The position numbers and the translations under genes were made by a program. The notes below the pieces were generated by a model that was not told where the DNA came from, did no database searches, and was given only the letters and a program-made list of their open reading frames with translations. A stretch of DNA of 37,922 nt, taken from positions 1-37,922 of the forward strand of contig JAICGZ010000019.1 of assembly GCA_025922875.1 (NCBI GenBank). The letters run 5' to 3'. Shown piece after piece: positions 7,042 through 18,906 of this stretch (position 1 is its first letter; every line of letters starts with the position of its first letter). This stretch comes from Pyrinomonadaceae bacterium. GTDB lineage: Bacteria > Acidobacteriota > Blastocatellia > Pyrinomonadales > Pyrinomonadaceae.

Positions 7042-9498
7042 ATGATCGGATCCACGCTGGGGAATTACAAAATCCTCGAGAAGCTCGGTGAGGGCGGACA
7101 GGGCACGGTCTATAAAGCCGTCGATTCAAAACTCGGCCGCACGCTCGTCATCAAAGTCCTGCCGGCCGAGTTGACTGCGCGCGAAGCGAATCTCAAGCGT
7201 TTCGAGCGAGAAGCACGCCTCGCGTCAGCCCTCGATCATCCCAACATCTGCACCATATTCGACCTCAACGAAATCAACGGCGTCCACTTCATCGCGATGC
7301 AGTACATCGAAGGCCGAAACGTGCGCCAGGTCGTGAATGGTCGCCCTCTTTCACTCGATAGCGCCCTCTCGATCGCGTTGCAAACAGCAGAAGCCCTGGC
7401 CGCCGCACATGCTCGCGGCATCATTCATCGCGACATCAAAGCCGGTAACGTGATGGTCACGCCCACAGGCCAGGTCAAGGTACTCGATTTTGGCCTCGCA
7501 AAACTGCTCGACGAAGATGCAGCGCGCACGTCAGGAATTCATCACACAGAGATCACTGAGGTCGGCATTCCTTACGGCACCGCAACCTACGCGGCGCCGG
7601 AACAAGCACGAGGAGATCGCGTCGATTCGCGCGCTGATATCTTTTCCACGGGCGTCTTGCTATACGAAATGCTGACCGGCACCTGGCCGTTCCAGGGTAA
7701 AACCGCCATCGACGTACGTCACGCGGTCTTGAACGATGAACCTGAGCCGCTGGCGAAAATGCGACCGGGCCGCGTGCCCGAACGCTTGCAGTCCATACTC
7801 GATAAGGCGCTCGCCAAGGATCCGCGAAACCGTTATCAAAGGATTTCATACTTTGCGGAAGATCTTCGTTCCGTCATTCGCGAACTCGGCTCGGAATCAG
7901 TGCCCGGATTAACTGAGACCGCGCCAGTTGCCCCGAAACATTTGAAACAGCAAAGTCCGGTAACGCGCGCACTACGTTGGTTAACCGGCAGCAAGAATGC
8001 CGAGCCGGCCACAAGTTCAAAACCGGGTACACGCAGTGATGGACAAGCTAGTCCGTTGACGAGTTTGGGCGATCGCGATCGCAAGAGTGTCGCAATTCTT
8101 CCCTTCAAGAACGTTGGAAACGACCGTGAGATCGATTTCTATCAGTTCTCGCTTGCGGATGCAGTGATAACCGAGTTGGCTCGTGTTCGCTCGCTGGTAG
8201 TGCGGCCGTCGTCAGTGATTGTGAGGTATCAGAACAAAACTGTTGACGCCGCCGCGGTCGGACGAGAACTGCTCGTCGACGCAATACTAACTGCTACTTT
8301 CCTCCGCGCTGGTGATCGGCTGCGCGTCACCGCTCAACTACTCGACGTGCGCACCAATGAAATTCTCTGGAGTGAGCGAATCGATGCTGAGGCAAGCGAC
8401 ATCATCGGCGTGCAGGATATGATCGTGCAACGTATCGTCGAAGGACTGCGGCTCGAATTGAGCCCCGACGAAAAAGTCGAGCTGGCAAGGAAAACTACTG
8501 CCGACGCCGCTGCTTCGGAAGAATACATGCGCGGGCGCGACTGCCTGGCGACGTTCATCTATCACACGATTCAGCGCGAACACCTCGACTCCGGAATCGA
8601 ACATTTCCGCCGCGCGATCGAAATCGATCCGCAGTTTGCAATGGCCTATTCCGCGCTCGGCAGTTGTTACGTAAACCGCGTTTTGAAAGGCCTCGGCCAG
8701 GCCGGCGATCACGATAAAGCGAAGAACGCATTTCGAAAAGCACTGGCGCTCGATCCAAAGCTGCTCGAAGCGCGCATGCAGATGGTGTTCATCTATCTGA
8801 CTGATGGTCAGAAGCAAAAGGCGCGCGCTGAAGTCGAGTTGCTGCGTCAGGAATATCCGAACGATCCGGGTGTGCAGTTTGTGCGTGGAGTGGTTGCTCG
8901 CCTCGACAGCGACTACGAAAAAGCGCTGCGCAGTTTCGATCGCATGGTGCGGCTAAATCCCGGCGAGCGCGTGCTGGCGAGCTACAACCGCGCACGTATC
9001 TTCATGTATCAGCAACAATATGAAGATGCATTGCGCGAACTCGATCAAGGCGCAGAACTCGAGCCGGAACATCCGATGATCCAGGTGATTCGCGCGCGTG
9101 TGCTTTTCTATCGCGGTGACGTTGATTCAGCCGCGAGCATCCTTCAGGAAGTTCTCCAACGTCATCCGCAAATGGATGGCGTGAGGCCGATTCTCGCTAT
9201 CTGTTACAGCGCCGAGGGACAACACACGAAGGCAAATGAACAACTGACGCCGAAAGTCAGGCAGGTCGCCGAAGCTGATTACGATATCGCTTACTGGCTT
9301 GCGTCTGCTTACCTCTTGCAAGGTCGCCAGGTGGAAGCGCTCAGGTGGTTGGAGACGGCGCTCAGTCTCGGAAATGAAAATTACAAGTGGTTTGAGTCTG
9401 ATCCAAACTGGGCCGACTTGCACGAGGATCCACGTTTCATCGAATTGATGGACCGCATTAAGAGCCAGGGTGAAGGGGCCGGGGACCAGTCTGAATGA
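7042..9498 (+). CDS. Ser/Thr protein kinase with FlgO/TolB-like domain and TPR repeats
   Basis: 818 residues from ATG 7042. A complete Hanks-type kinase domain (about 9-275) has the glycine loop GEGGQG, Lys38 in VIKV, HRDIKAGN with catalytic Asp131, DFG at 149-151 and the APE equivalent APEQARG. About 75 low-complexity residues follow. Next comes a domain starting SVAILPFKNVG (about 348-480), like the FlgO/adenylate-cyclase TolB N-terminal domain found in many acidobacterial kinases. The C-terminal 300 residues are TPR repeats of the 34-residue type (for example AYSALGSCYVNR). There is no clear membrane helix, so it is probably cytoplasmic with a protein-binding sensor half. A 4-bp ATGA overlap couples it to a PPP phosphatase. 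Confidence 0.93.
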   Translation: MIGSTLGNYKILEKLGEGGQGTVYKAVDSKLGRTLVIKVLPAELTAREANLKRFEREARLASALDHPNICTIFDLNEINGVHFIAMQYIEGRNVRQVVNGRPLSLDSALSIALQTAEALAAAHARGIIHRDIKAGNVMVTPTGQVKVLDFGLAKLLDEDAARTSGIHHTEITEVGIPYGTATYAAPEQARGDRVDSRADIFSTGVLLYEMLTGTWPFQGKTAIDVRHAVLNDEPEPLAKMRPGRVPERLQSILDKALAKDPRNRYQRISYFAEDLRSVIRELGSESVPGLTETAPVAPKHLKQQSPVTRALRWLTGSKNAEPATSSKPGTRSDGQASPLTSLGDRDRKSVAILPFKNVGNDREIDFYQFSLADAVITELARVRSLVVRPSSVIVRYQNKTVDAAAVGRELLVDAILTATFLRAGDRLRVTAQLLDVRTNEILWSERIDAEASDIIGVQDMIVQRIVEGLRLELSPDEKVELARKTTADAAASEEYMRGRDCLATFIYHTIQREHLDSGIEHFRRAIEIDPQFAMAYSALGSCYVNRVLKGLGQAGDHDKAKNAFRKALALDPKLLEARMQMVFIYLTDGQKQKARAEVELLRQEYPNDPGVQFVRGVVARLDSDYEKALRSFDRMVRLNPGERVLASYNRARIFMYQQQYEDALRELDQGAELEPEHPMIQVIRARVLFYRGDVDSAASILQEVLQRHPQMDGVRPILAICYSAEGQHTKANEQLTPKVRQVAEADYDIAYWLASAYLLQGRQVEALRWLETALSLGNENYKWFESDPNWADLHEDPRFIELMDRIKSQGEGAGDQSE

Positions 9499-10286
9499 AA
9501 ACTTTTGTCGTGGGTGATATACACGGTCGTTGCGCGCAGCTCCTCAACCTGCTCGATATGCTGCCGCGCGATTCCGAAAAAGACACGTTAGTTTTTCTCG
9601 GTGACTTGATCGATCGTGGCGCTGATGCGCCCTGTTGCGTCAGTCACATCCTGAAACTCTGCCGTGAGAATCCTCAGCGAGTGATTTGTTTGCGTGGAAA
9701 TCACGAGCAGATGTTGATGGATTTTCTTGAAGGAAGAAGTAACCTTTGGCTCACGCCGGTCGTTGGTGGTGAGCGAACGTTTGAGCAGTACACGGGTCAA
9801 TCGGTAAAAGTAGATAGTGAAAAAGATCTGGAAGAAATGAGACTGCTATTCGCGCGTTCATTTCCAGTCGAGCACCTCGCGTTTATGCAGGACCTGCCTT
9901 ATTACCACGAAGACGAGCATGCGATCTACGTTCATGCCGGTCTTGATGAGGGGAAACATCCGCGTGAGAGTTCACAGAATGCCCTGCTGTGGATGCGCGA
10001 CATGGATTTTTACAAAAACTATCGCGGCAAGCCTTGCATCTTTGGCCATACGCCGACGCCTTTGTTGCCGTTGCGCGGAAGGCTGGGGCGTCACGGGATT
10101 TATATCTCTCACAGCGCCGTTGGTTTAGATACCGGTTACAACCATCAGTCGCCGTTAAGCTGTCTGTCGCTGCCCGATTTCAATCTCTACCAGACGTACG
10201 CTGACGGCCGTGAAGAAACTTATCAAATCACCTCGTTCATTCCTGAGACGTTGAGAGAGATGCAACGCCGAGCGGGCCTTGCATGA
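9495..10286 (+). CDS. PPP-family metallophosphoesterase / Ser-Thr protein phosphatase
   Basis: 263 residues with all PPP signatures: GDIHG (7-11), GDLIDRG (36-42), GNHE (68-71), VHAGLD and GHTPTPLLP, plus GLDTG near the end. These ligate a dinuclear metal centre. It is closest in form to PrpE/PrpA and the symmetrical diadenosine tetraphosphatase group, so the substrate may be a phosphoprotein or a dinucleotide polyphosphate. The start ATG overlaps the TGA of the kinase gene (ATGA), so the two are translationally coupled. That arrangement suggests an antagonistic kinase-phosphatase pair acting on shared targets or on the kinase itself. Its stop is followed at once by a short ATCCGTG repeat and a convergent gene. 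Confidence 0.9.
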   Translation: MKTFVVGDIHGRCAQLLNLLDMLPRDSEKDTLVFLGDLIDRGADAPCCVSHILKLCRENPQRVICLRGNHEQMLMDFLEGRSNLWLTPVVGGERTFEQYTGQSVKVDSEKDLEEMRLLFARSFPVEHLAFMQDLPYYHEDEHAIYVHAGLDEGKHPRESSQNALLWMRDMDFYKNYRGKPCIFGHTPTPLLPLRGRLGRHGIYISHSAVGLDTGYNHQSPLSCLSLPDFNLYQTYADGREETYQITSFIPETLREMQRRAGLA

Positions 10287-10304
10287 AATCCGTGTAATCC
10301 GTGG
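10287..10304. repeat. Half copy of hairpin repeat B
   Basis: The 18 bp between the stops of the phosphatase and the convergent serine hydrolase are entirely AATCCGTGTAATCCGTGG, which matches the right arm of the ATCCGTG hairpin at 13273-13344. It is a single arm and cannot form the full stem. Confidence 0.6.
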
Positions 10305-12167
10305 TTACGGTACACAGCGTTGCTCACGCAGTGGGACCAGATCAAGACTCGTCAACTTACGCGTATTCGCATCGAGCCCGATGCGGGCCGCAAGTGGTCC
10401 ATTCTCGCACGTCAGTCTAATCGCACTATTGCGCGTACCGTTTCCACTTAGCGGCTCTCCAACCTTGCAACTTCCCCACGCAGCCGCGGCCGCAAGCTGC
10501 CGGCGCATTCGTTCAACATCAAATCCAGGGGCCGCGATCGCTTCGACCACCTTCGCATCCCATGCACCGAGTAGCTTAACGATCGTCTCCGCCGTCCTGG
10601 TCATCTCGGCGTCAGGCTGAAGCACCGGATTGATGTTTATGAGTTGAATTTTTGGCGGCATTGTCGGCGCGAGGGTGATGAAAACGTTGAGCCACCCGCG
10701 ATCACACATCATGCGCCACTCGCCACGCAATGCGTTTTCCGGATCGATCGTTGTCGCCGGCCGGCAAGTGCCATGCTGTTCCGCCAACGTTTTCCAACGG
10801 CTTGCACGAACGTCAGCCGCAACGTCGAGAAAGAGATTGTCCGCGGCGATCCGGTTGGCAAGTGCGTCGTCCCACTTGATAATCAACTGCGAAACGTCCG
10901 ATTGCGCTTTCAGTAGTGCTTGAGACGGTTGCGCGATTCGCGGCTGTAGTGCGCCGGTGCGATGCAGAGCTGATAACGTGTCGTTGAAGAGGTTATTGAA
11001 TCCCTGGTAGGTCTGATTGCTCATACCGATGAGACCTACACCATACTCCGGCAGCCAGCGCATGAGAGAGCCGTAACCTGGAAGTCCACCTCCGTGCCCA
11101 ACCACATGACCGAAACGACAATCCTGCGTGACTCCAAGACCATAACCATAACTCGAAGCTGAGAGCTGAAGCGGTGCGTCAACTGCCGCACGAAAGGCGC
11201 TCGCTGGCTGAGCCCGCCAGGCTTGTTGCATCTCACGCGCGCTACTCCGTTTGATTGGACCACGTTCAGGCTCATCACGCGGTGGAAACGCGGAGATCAG
11301 AAAAGCAACGTACCGGGCGAGATCGTGTGCGTTGGTCCAAAGTCCGCCCATCGCTCCAAACGAACCGTGCGCGAGTATCGGTTCGGGCTTCCACGCGTCG
11401 CCTTCACGACGATAACCGAGTGCGATGTGTTCGCGTGGCACCGAGGACATTTCAAACGTCGAGGAGTTCATCCCGAGTGGTTTCAGAATGTTGTCTCGAA
11501 CGTAATCTGCGTAAGGGCGACCCGAGGCTTTGGCGACAATCTGTCCGAGGATAGCAAAGCCATAGTTTGAATATTCGAATACAGTTCCGGGTGACGTGGA
11601 AAAGGGGATGCCGGCCTTCATCCATGCGCGCATCGTTTCGCCGCTTTGGGCCAACTGCCTGTCGCCCCAGGGATTGTCTTCAGGAAAACCTTCCGAGTGC
11701 GTTAGCAGGTGGCGAACCGTGAGGACTTGCGAATCGCTTGTGGGATAAGGGAGGTTCGCGAGTTCGGGTACATAGCGAGAGACAGGATCCTCTAACGAGA
11801 GTTTGCCTTCATCGCGCAGCTTGAGTATCGCCATCGCGGTAAAGCTTTTGGTCATCGAAGCGATGCGAAAGACCGTCTCCGGAGTGACCCGCGCATTGCC
11901 TGTTTTCTCGCGCACACCCGCGGACTTTACCCAAACGAGTTCGCCGTCGATGATGACGCCCAGTACAGCACCGGGTGGCTGTTGTCGCTCCATGTAATTC
12001 TTGAATAGTCGTTCGATCTCCGGAAACGCCGCGGCGAGTTTCTGCTTTCGTTGTGCATCGGCAAACTGTGGCGGCGGAACGCTGCCTGTGGCGATCCGCT
12101 TTTGTGCGTGCGCCATTTGCGGGAGAAGTAATAAGAGAGATACAGCAATAGTTCGAGCGAAATCCAT
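10305..12167 (-). CDS. Secreted class-C beta-lactamase-like serine hydrolase
   Basis: 620 residues with a signal peptide (LLLLLPQMAHA). The catalytic domain has SMTK with Ser104 and Lys107, the YSN motif at 199-201 and HGG at 358-360, so the active site is complete as in class-C beta-lactamases, DD-peptidases and esterases of MEROPS family S12. A C-terminal extension of about 190 residues follows, with Cys pairs and a repeated GxWDAK-like pattern, perhaps a lipocalin-like or DUF3887-like domain. Extended S12 proteins are usually peptidases or esterases rather than antibiotic-resistance enzymes. The start at 12167 is preceded by GAGGT. It lies 18 bp downstream of the GxxExxY gene on the same strand. 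Confidence 0.9.
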   Translation of the reverse strand: MDFARTIAVSLLLLLPQMAHAQKRIATGSVPPPQFADAQRKQKLAAAFPEIERLFKNYMERQQPPGAVLGVIIDGELVWVKSAGVREKTGNARVTPETVFRIASMTKSFTAMAILKLRDEGKLSLEDPVSRYVPELANLPYPTSDSQVLTVRHLLTHSEGFPEDNPWGDRQLAQSGETMRAWMKAGIPFSTSPGTVFEYSNYGFAILGQIVAKASGRPYADYVRDNILKPLGMNSSTFEMSSVPREHIALGYRREGDAWKPEPILAHGSFGAMGGLWTNAHDLARYVAFLISAFPPRDEPERGPIKRSSAREMQQAWRAQPASAFRAAVDAPLQLSASSYGYGLGVTQDCRFGHVVGHGGGLPGYGSLMRWLPEYGVGLIGMSNQTYQGFNNLFNDTLSALHRTGALQPRIAQPSQALLKAQSDVSQLIIKWDDALANRIAADNLFLDVAADVRASRWKTLAEQHGTCRPATTIDPENALRGEWRMMCDRGWLNVFITLAPTMPPKIQLININPVLQPDAEMTRTAETIVKLLGAWDAKVVEAIAAPGFDVERMRRQLAAAAAWGSCKVGEPLSGNGTRNSAIRLTCENGPLAARIGLDANTRKLTSLDLVPLREQRCVP

Positions 12168-12185
12168 TGTGACCTCAACTTTTCG

Positions 12186-12548
12186 CTATGTGGCGAAACT
12201 ACGTCTGATTTGAACTGATGTACCAAAGTTTATAAGCAGACCTGTATCCACACCAGTCGCGACGAGATATTGGATCAGTTGCGCGTCGTGGTGGCGAACC
12301 AAACTCGGCACCGCTTTAATTTCAACTATTAGTTGCTTCTCTACCCAAAGGTCAGGATAGTAAACCCCAACTACATGGCCTTCATAAAAAACTGGAAGCT
12401 TGCCCTGTTGTTGGCTTTCGATGCCGAGTCGATTCAGTTCAAGCTTAAGGGCGTTCTCGTACACCTTTTCAAGAAAACCAGGGCCAAGAACGTTATTTAC
12501 TTTGTAAGCGCAGCCGATGACTTTGTGAGTGAGGTCATTGATCTCCAT
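12186..12548 (-). CDS. GxxExxY family PD-(D/E)XK protein
   Basis: 120 residues from ATG 12548, selected because GGAGG lies 5 bp upstream; a longer frame to 12623 lacks such a site and runs towards the KTSC gene. The family motif is GPGFLEKVYE (22-31), and a nuclease-like core follows: Asp66 in YYPDLWV and EIK (76-78) in LIVEIKAV. This matches the PD-(D/E)XK arrangement E, D, ExK. GxxExxY proteins are common in Bacteroidetes, cyanobacteria and Acidobacteria, often in multiple copies, and their role is not established. Neighbours on the same strand are a KTSC protein 43 bp upstream and the serine hydrolase 18 bp downstream. Confidence 0.9.
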   Translation of the reverse strand: MEINDLTHKVIGCAYKVNNVLGPGFLEKVYENALKLELNRLGIESQQQGKLPVFYEGHVVGVYYPDLWVEKQLIVEIKAVPSLVRHHDAQLIQYLVATGVDTGLLINFGTSVQIRRSFAT

Positions 12549-12591
12549 CGCATCCTCCGTGAGGTAAAGGAACGTATTCTGCAAATCCTGT

Positions 12592-12804
12592 CTAAGGCAC
12601 GCGTTCGTATTCATACCGCCCAATGATGTTCTTATGCATGTATTGCCCTATAGACTCCGCGCTCATCATCTCTTCATATTTAGACGGCGGAACGCCTTTG
12701 TACCGGTACCTGTCGCCGCTGTTGAACATCACTTCCAAAAGGCGCCGCTTCGAATCGTAACCAACTAATCTCAACATTTCCGACTGTACTGGTCTTAACT
12801 TCAT
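12592..12804 (-). CDS. KTSC domain protein
   Basis: 70 residues that make up one KTSC domain: SEMLRLVGYDSKRRLLEVMF, then YRYKGVPPSKYEEMM and the end SIGQYMHKNI. The domain is named from the C-terminus of certain lysyl-tRNA synthetases and is found alone in small proteins, with a proposed nucleic-acid role that is unproven. ATG 12804 is preceded by a G-rich stretch (GGGGGGGTG), which sits closer to the start than usual; ATG 12831 would add nine residues. It leads the short minus-strand group with the GxxExxY protein. Confidence 0.85.
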   Translation of the reverse strand: MKLRPVQSEMLRLVGYDSKRRLLEVMFNSGDRYRYKGVPPSKYEEMMSAESIGQYMHKNIIGRYEYERVP

Positions 12805-12997
12805 CACCCCCCCTTGGCTCAATCCATTCACTTCGCTAACATAACCAGCAATGATTACCTCGCGAGCGGGTACCGGCTGAGATGCTCACCGCCCGGATCT
12901 ACGGATTTCGGGTCTGGCTAAAAAGTACATCCAGCGTATTTCTAAATAGAAAATCTTACAAGCCGATCTATGCCTCATCAGAAGGGACTGGTCTGAG

Positions 12998-13246
12998 GTG
13001 AGGCGCGCCACCAAAAAACAGCATCCGCGGCGAGAACCTTCACCAAAAACCGCGAAGAAAAGGGGACGCGATTACGAACGTGCGTTCTTCTGCTGTAAGC
13101 GAGCACTGGCCCACGCAATAAACAAAAACCACGAACTGAAGATCGAGTGCGATGGTTGCAAAGAGATCATCGGTTTTCTGGAGCTCCCGGGTTACAGCGG
13201 CGACAAACACAATCCGGTTGCCGTCGATTTCGACAGACCATACTGA
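12998..13246 (+). CDS. Small basic hypothetical protein with CxxC
   Basis: 82 residues from GTG 12998; an upstream in-frame ATG at 12970 is cut off by a TGA. The N-terminus is strongly basic (RRATKKQHPRREP), and the core has FFCCK and IECDGCKEI, so up to four Cys could bind a metal. The ending PVAVDFDRPY looks like folded protein. I do not recognise a family. Support is moderate: no clear ribosome binding site and a small size, but no competing frame. About 190 bp without a gene precede it. Confidence 0.42.
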   Translation: MRRATKKQHPRREPSPKTAKKRGRDYERAFFCCKRALAHAINKNHELKIECDGCKEIIGFLELPGYSGDKHNPVAVDFDRPY

Positions 13247-13272
13247 AAGTAGAAACGATGGCACGGACGTAA

Positions 13273-13344
13273 ACCACAGATTACACGGATGCAAGACGGA
13301 TGAAGACGGATCATGATCCGTAATCATCCGTGTTTATCCGTGGT
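13273..13344. repeat. Hairpin repeat B (ATCCGTG family), likely bidirectional terminator
   Basis: Outer arms at 13273-13291 and 13325-13344 carry CACGGATG and CATCCGTG with near complementarity over about 19 positions. An inner 16-base perfect palindrome ACGGATCATGATCCGT lies at 13306-13321. The right arm touches the thiC stop codon at 13345, and the element separates the convergent 82-residue ORF and thiC. Confidence 0.75.
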
Positions 13345-17033
<3,689 letters not shown>

Positions 17034-18236
17034 TTGGCAATAACTCGCCGTCAGTTTCTTAGGCGAAGCGCAATCGCAGTTGCGGGTGCCGGGCTAGATG
17101 CGACCGGTGCGCTCGGAACAATAGTTCTAAGAAGCCCGGCCAGGAAGGTGCTCATTCTGGGTGCCGGGATGGCGGGGCTTGTTGCTGCTTATGAACTCGT
17201 TAAACTGGGTCACGATGTGACCATTCTCGAAGCACGAACGCGTCCGGGTGGACGGGTGCACACCTTGCGCGAGCCTTTCGCAGACGGCCTCTACGCAGAA
17301 GCAGGCGCGGCGCGTATTCCTGAGAATCACGAGATTACGCTCAAGTATGTGAAGGAGTTTGCGTTAGAGCTCGAACCTTTTTATCCACGGAGCCTGAATG
17401 CGGTGCGGTTTGATCGAGGCAGTAGAGAGGAAGTGCCGATCGAAGGTTACACCGATGCAATGACTAAAACTTTTGGCGGCGAGTTAGGCGACAGGCCTGA
17501 ACGCTGGAGCAAAATCAAAGGTGGATCGGATCTGCTTCCAAAAGCATTTGCGGACAAACTCGCCGGCAAAATTCAATATGGCGCGGCTGTGGTGAAGATC
17601 GAGCAGGATGCTAATCAGGCGCGAGTTGTTTTCGTGAGTAGTGGGCGTCAGCAGACGCTTACGGCAGATAGCGTTGTTTGTACGATTCCGTTTTCAGTTT
17701 TACGCAAGATCGATTTGCCAGGGGTGTCAGGGCGAAAGCGGGAGATAATAAAAGCAACTCGCTACGAAGCGGTTTCGCGCGTTTACCTGCAAACAAAAAA
17801 TCGGTTCTGGGAAGACAGGGGACTTAATGGGTTTGCGTTCACGAGTGGCGCAATCGAAGTCTGGCAACCGACCTGGAGTCAGCCTGGACCACGCGGTATT
17901 TTGATGACTTATGCACGCCCGGGCGAAGCGGAAAGAATCACGAAACTGAAAGAGAACGAACGCATCGCCACTACGTTGAAACAGCTCGACTCGATCTTTG
18001 ATGGCCTGCGTGGAAACTTTGAGCTCGGCGCGACAAAGTGCTGGACCGAGGACGAGTGGGCGCGCGGCGCGTGGGCGTTTGTGGGTTTCGGTGATTTTTT
18101 TACAGCGTCATCGCGAGAAGGAAGAATCCACTTCGCCGGGGAGCATCTCTCACCGTGGGTTTCATGGATGCAAGGGGCGCTGTCGTCGGGATTGCGGGTT
18201 GTGAAAGAGATCGAAGAATCAGCGAAGACAGTTTAG
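17034..18236 (+). CDS. Tat-exported flavin amine oxidase
   Basis: 400 residues starting at TTG 17034, immediately after the previous stop and preceded by GGACGAGG. The N-terminus TRRQFLRRSA is a twin-arginine signal. The FAD Rossmann motif GAGMAGLVAAYELVKLG is followed by ILEARTRPGGRVHT, and the C-terminal flavin motif IHFAGEHLSPW with GALSSGLR completes a monoamine/L-amino-acid oxidase fold. It would oxidise an amine or amino acid outside the cytoplasm and release a 2-oxo product, ammonia and peroxide. Coupling to a secreted aminopeptidase suggests use of the amino acids it releases; that is an inference. Slightly short for the family but all flavin-binding elements are present. Confidence 0.9.
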   Translation: MAITRRQFLRRSAIAVAGAGLDATGALGTIVLRSPARKVLILGAGMAGLVAAYELVKLGHDVTILEARTRPGGRVHTLREPFADGLYAEAGAARIPENHEITLKYVKEFALELEPFYPRSLNAVRFDRGSREEVPIEGYTDAMTKTFGGELGDRPERWSKIKGGSDLLPKAFADKLAGKIQYGAAVVKIEQDANQARVVFVSSGRQQTLTADSVVCTIPFSVLRKIDLPGVSGRKREIIKATRYEAVSRVYLQTKNRFWEDRGLNGFAFTSGAIEVWQPTWSQPGPRGILMTYARPGEAERITKLKENERIATTLKQLDSIFDGLRGNFELGATKCWTEDEWARGAWAFVGFGDFFTASSREGRIHFAGEHLSPWVSWMQGALSSGLRVVKEIEESAKTV

Positions 18237-18290
18237 GCCACAGATTTTCAAGGATGATCGCGATCAGAAATAGAACTCAATCAATGGCGC

Positions 18291-18845
18291 TCACATGTCT
18301 TCAGGAAACAGATCAGCTACGGCCATTGTCCAGCCCGGCACGGCAGGTTCCGCCTCCGCGATCTCGCCTCGACAATAAATTGTGGGATTCTCTGGATAGT
18401 TTGCGCGATACACGCAAACCACATTGTCGCTTAACAAATCAACATCCCAGACGACGAGCGTACCCGCCGCAAAGTAGTCAGCGCGTTTCGCGGCCATCTG
18501 GCGTTCGGCACGTGGTCCGTAGTCGCTTTCGCTACGAACCTCCACCGCAAATACCGGTGCACTTTCATAAAACTTCATGCCTGTTTCGCGGCCGACGTGG
18601 AAAGCCGCGTCAGGACTGAATGATTTACGATGCGGAAGATTCACTACAAAAGCTTTGTTATCGCCAACAGCACGTCCAAATTTTCGGCGTTTGCTGTAAT
18701 CGTGTAGTGAGGAAAATATTGCGTCGCCCGCGTAACCCGGGAGAGCGCCTGTTGGAGACATGAGGATGATTTCTCCGTTGACGAGCTCAGCCTTGCCCTC
18801 GACCTTGTACAGATCTTCGATTGTGGCTTCGACTTTGGTGCTCAT
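18291..18845 (-). CDS. Uma2 family (DUF820) PD-(D/E)XK endonuclease-like protein
   Basis: 184 residues from ATG 18845 (MSTKVEAT); ATG 18872 would add nine. The fold is the DUF820/Uma2 type: YKVEGKAELVNGEIILMSPTG at the N-terminus, SFSPDAAFHVG with the conserved Asp, FAVEVRSESDYG with the Glu and KRADYFAAG with a Lys-Tyr pair, ending in a VWDVD strand. These residues correspond to a PD-(D/E)XK nuclease core. Uma2 proteins are very numerous in cyanobacteria and Acidobacteria and their cellular role is unresolved. It follows moaA by about 60 bp on the same strand but there is no functional link visible. Confidence 0.88.
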   Translation of the reverse strand: MSTKVEATIEDLYKVEGKAELVNGEIILMSPTGALPGYAGDAIFSSLHDYSKRRKFGRAVGDNKAFVVNLPHRKSFSPDAAFHVGRETGMKFYESAPVFAVEVRSESDYGPRAERQMAAKRADYFAAGTLVVWDVDLLSDNVVCVYRANYPENPTIYCRGEIAEAEPAVPGWTMAVADLFPEDM

Positions 18846-18906
18846 AGGTGTTGAATGTGAGTGTTGGTACATCAGTGCCCGATTGCAATCACACAGTTGA
18901 GAGTGG

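Noticed and set aside
12849-12960. TPP riboswitch on the plus strand
   Set aside because: GCTGAGA and CCAGCGTA fit, but the core TTTGAACCTGATCTGG and the helices between them do not. The downstream gene is not thiamine-related, and thiC lies on the opposite strand.
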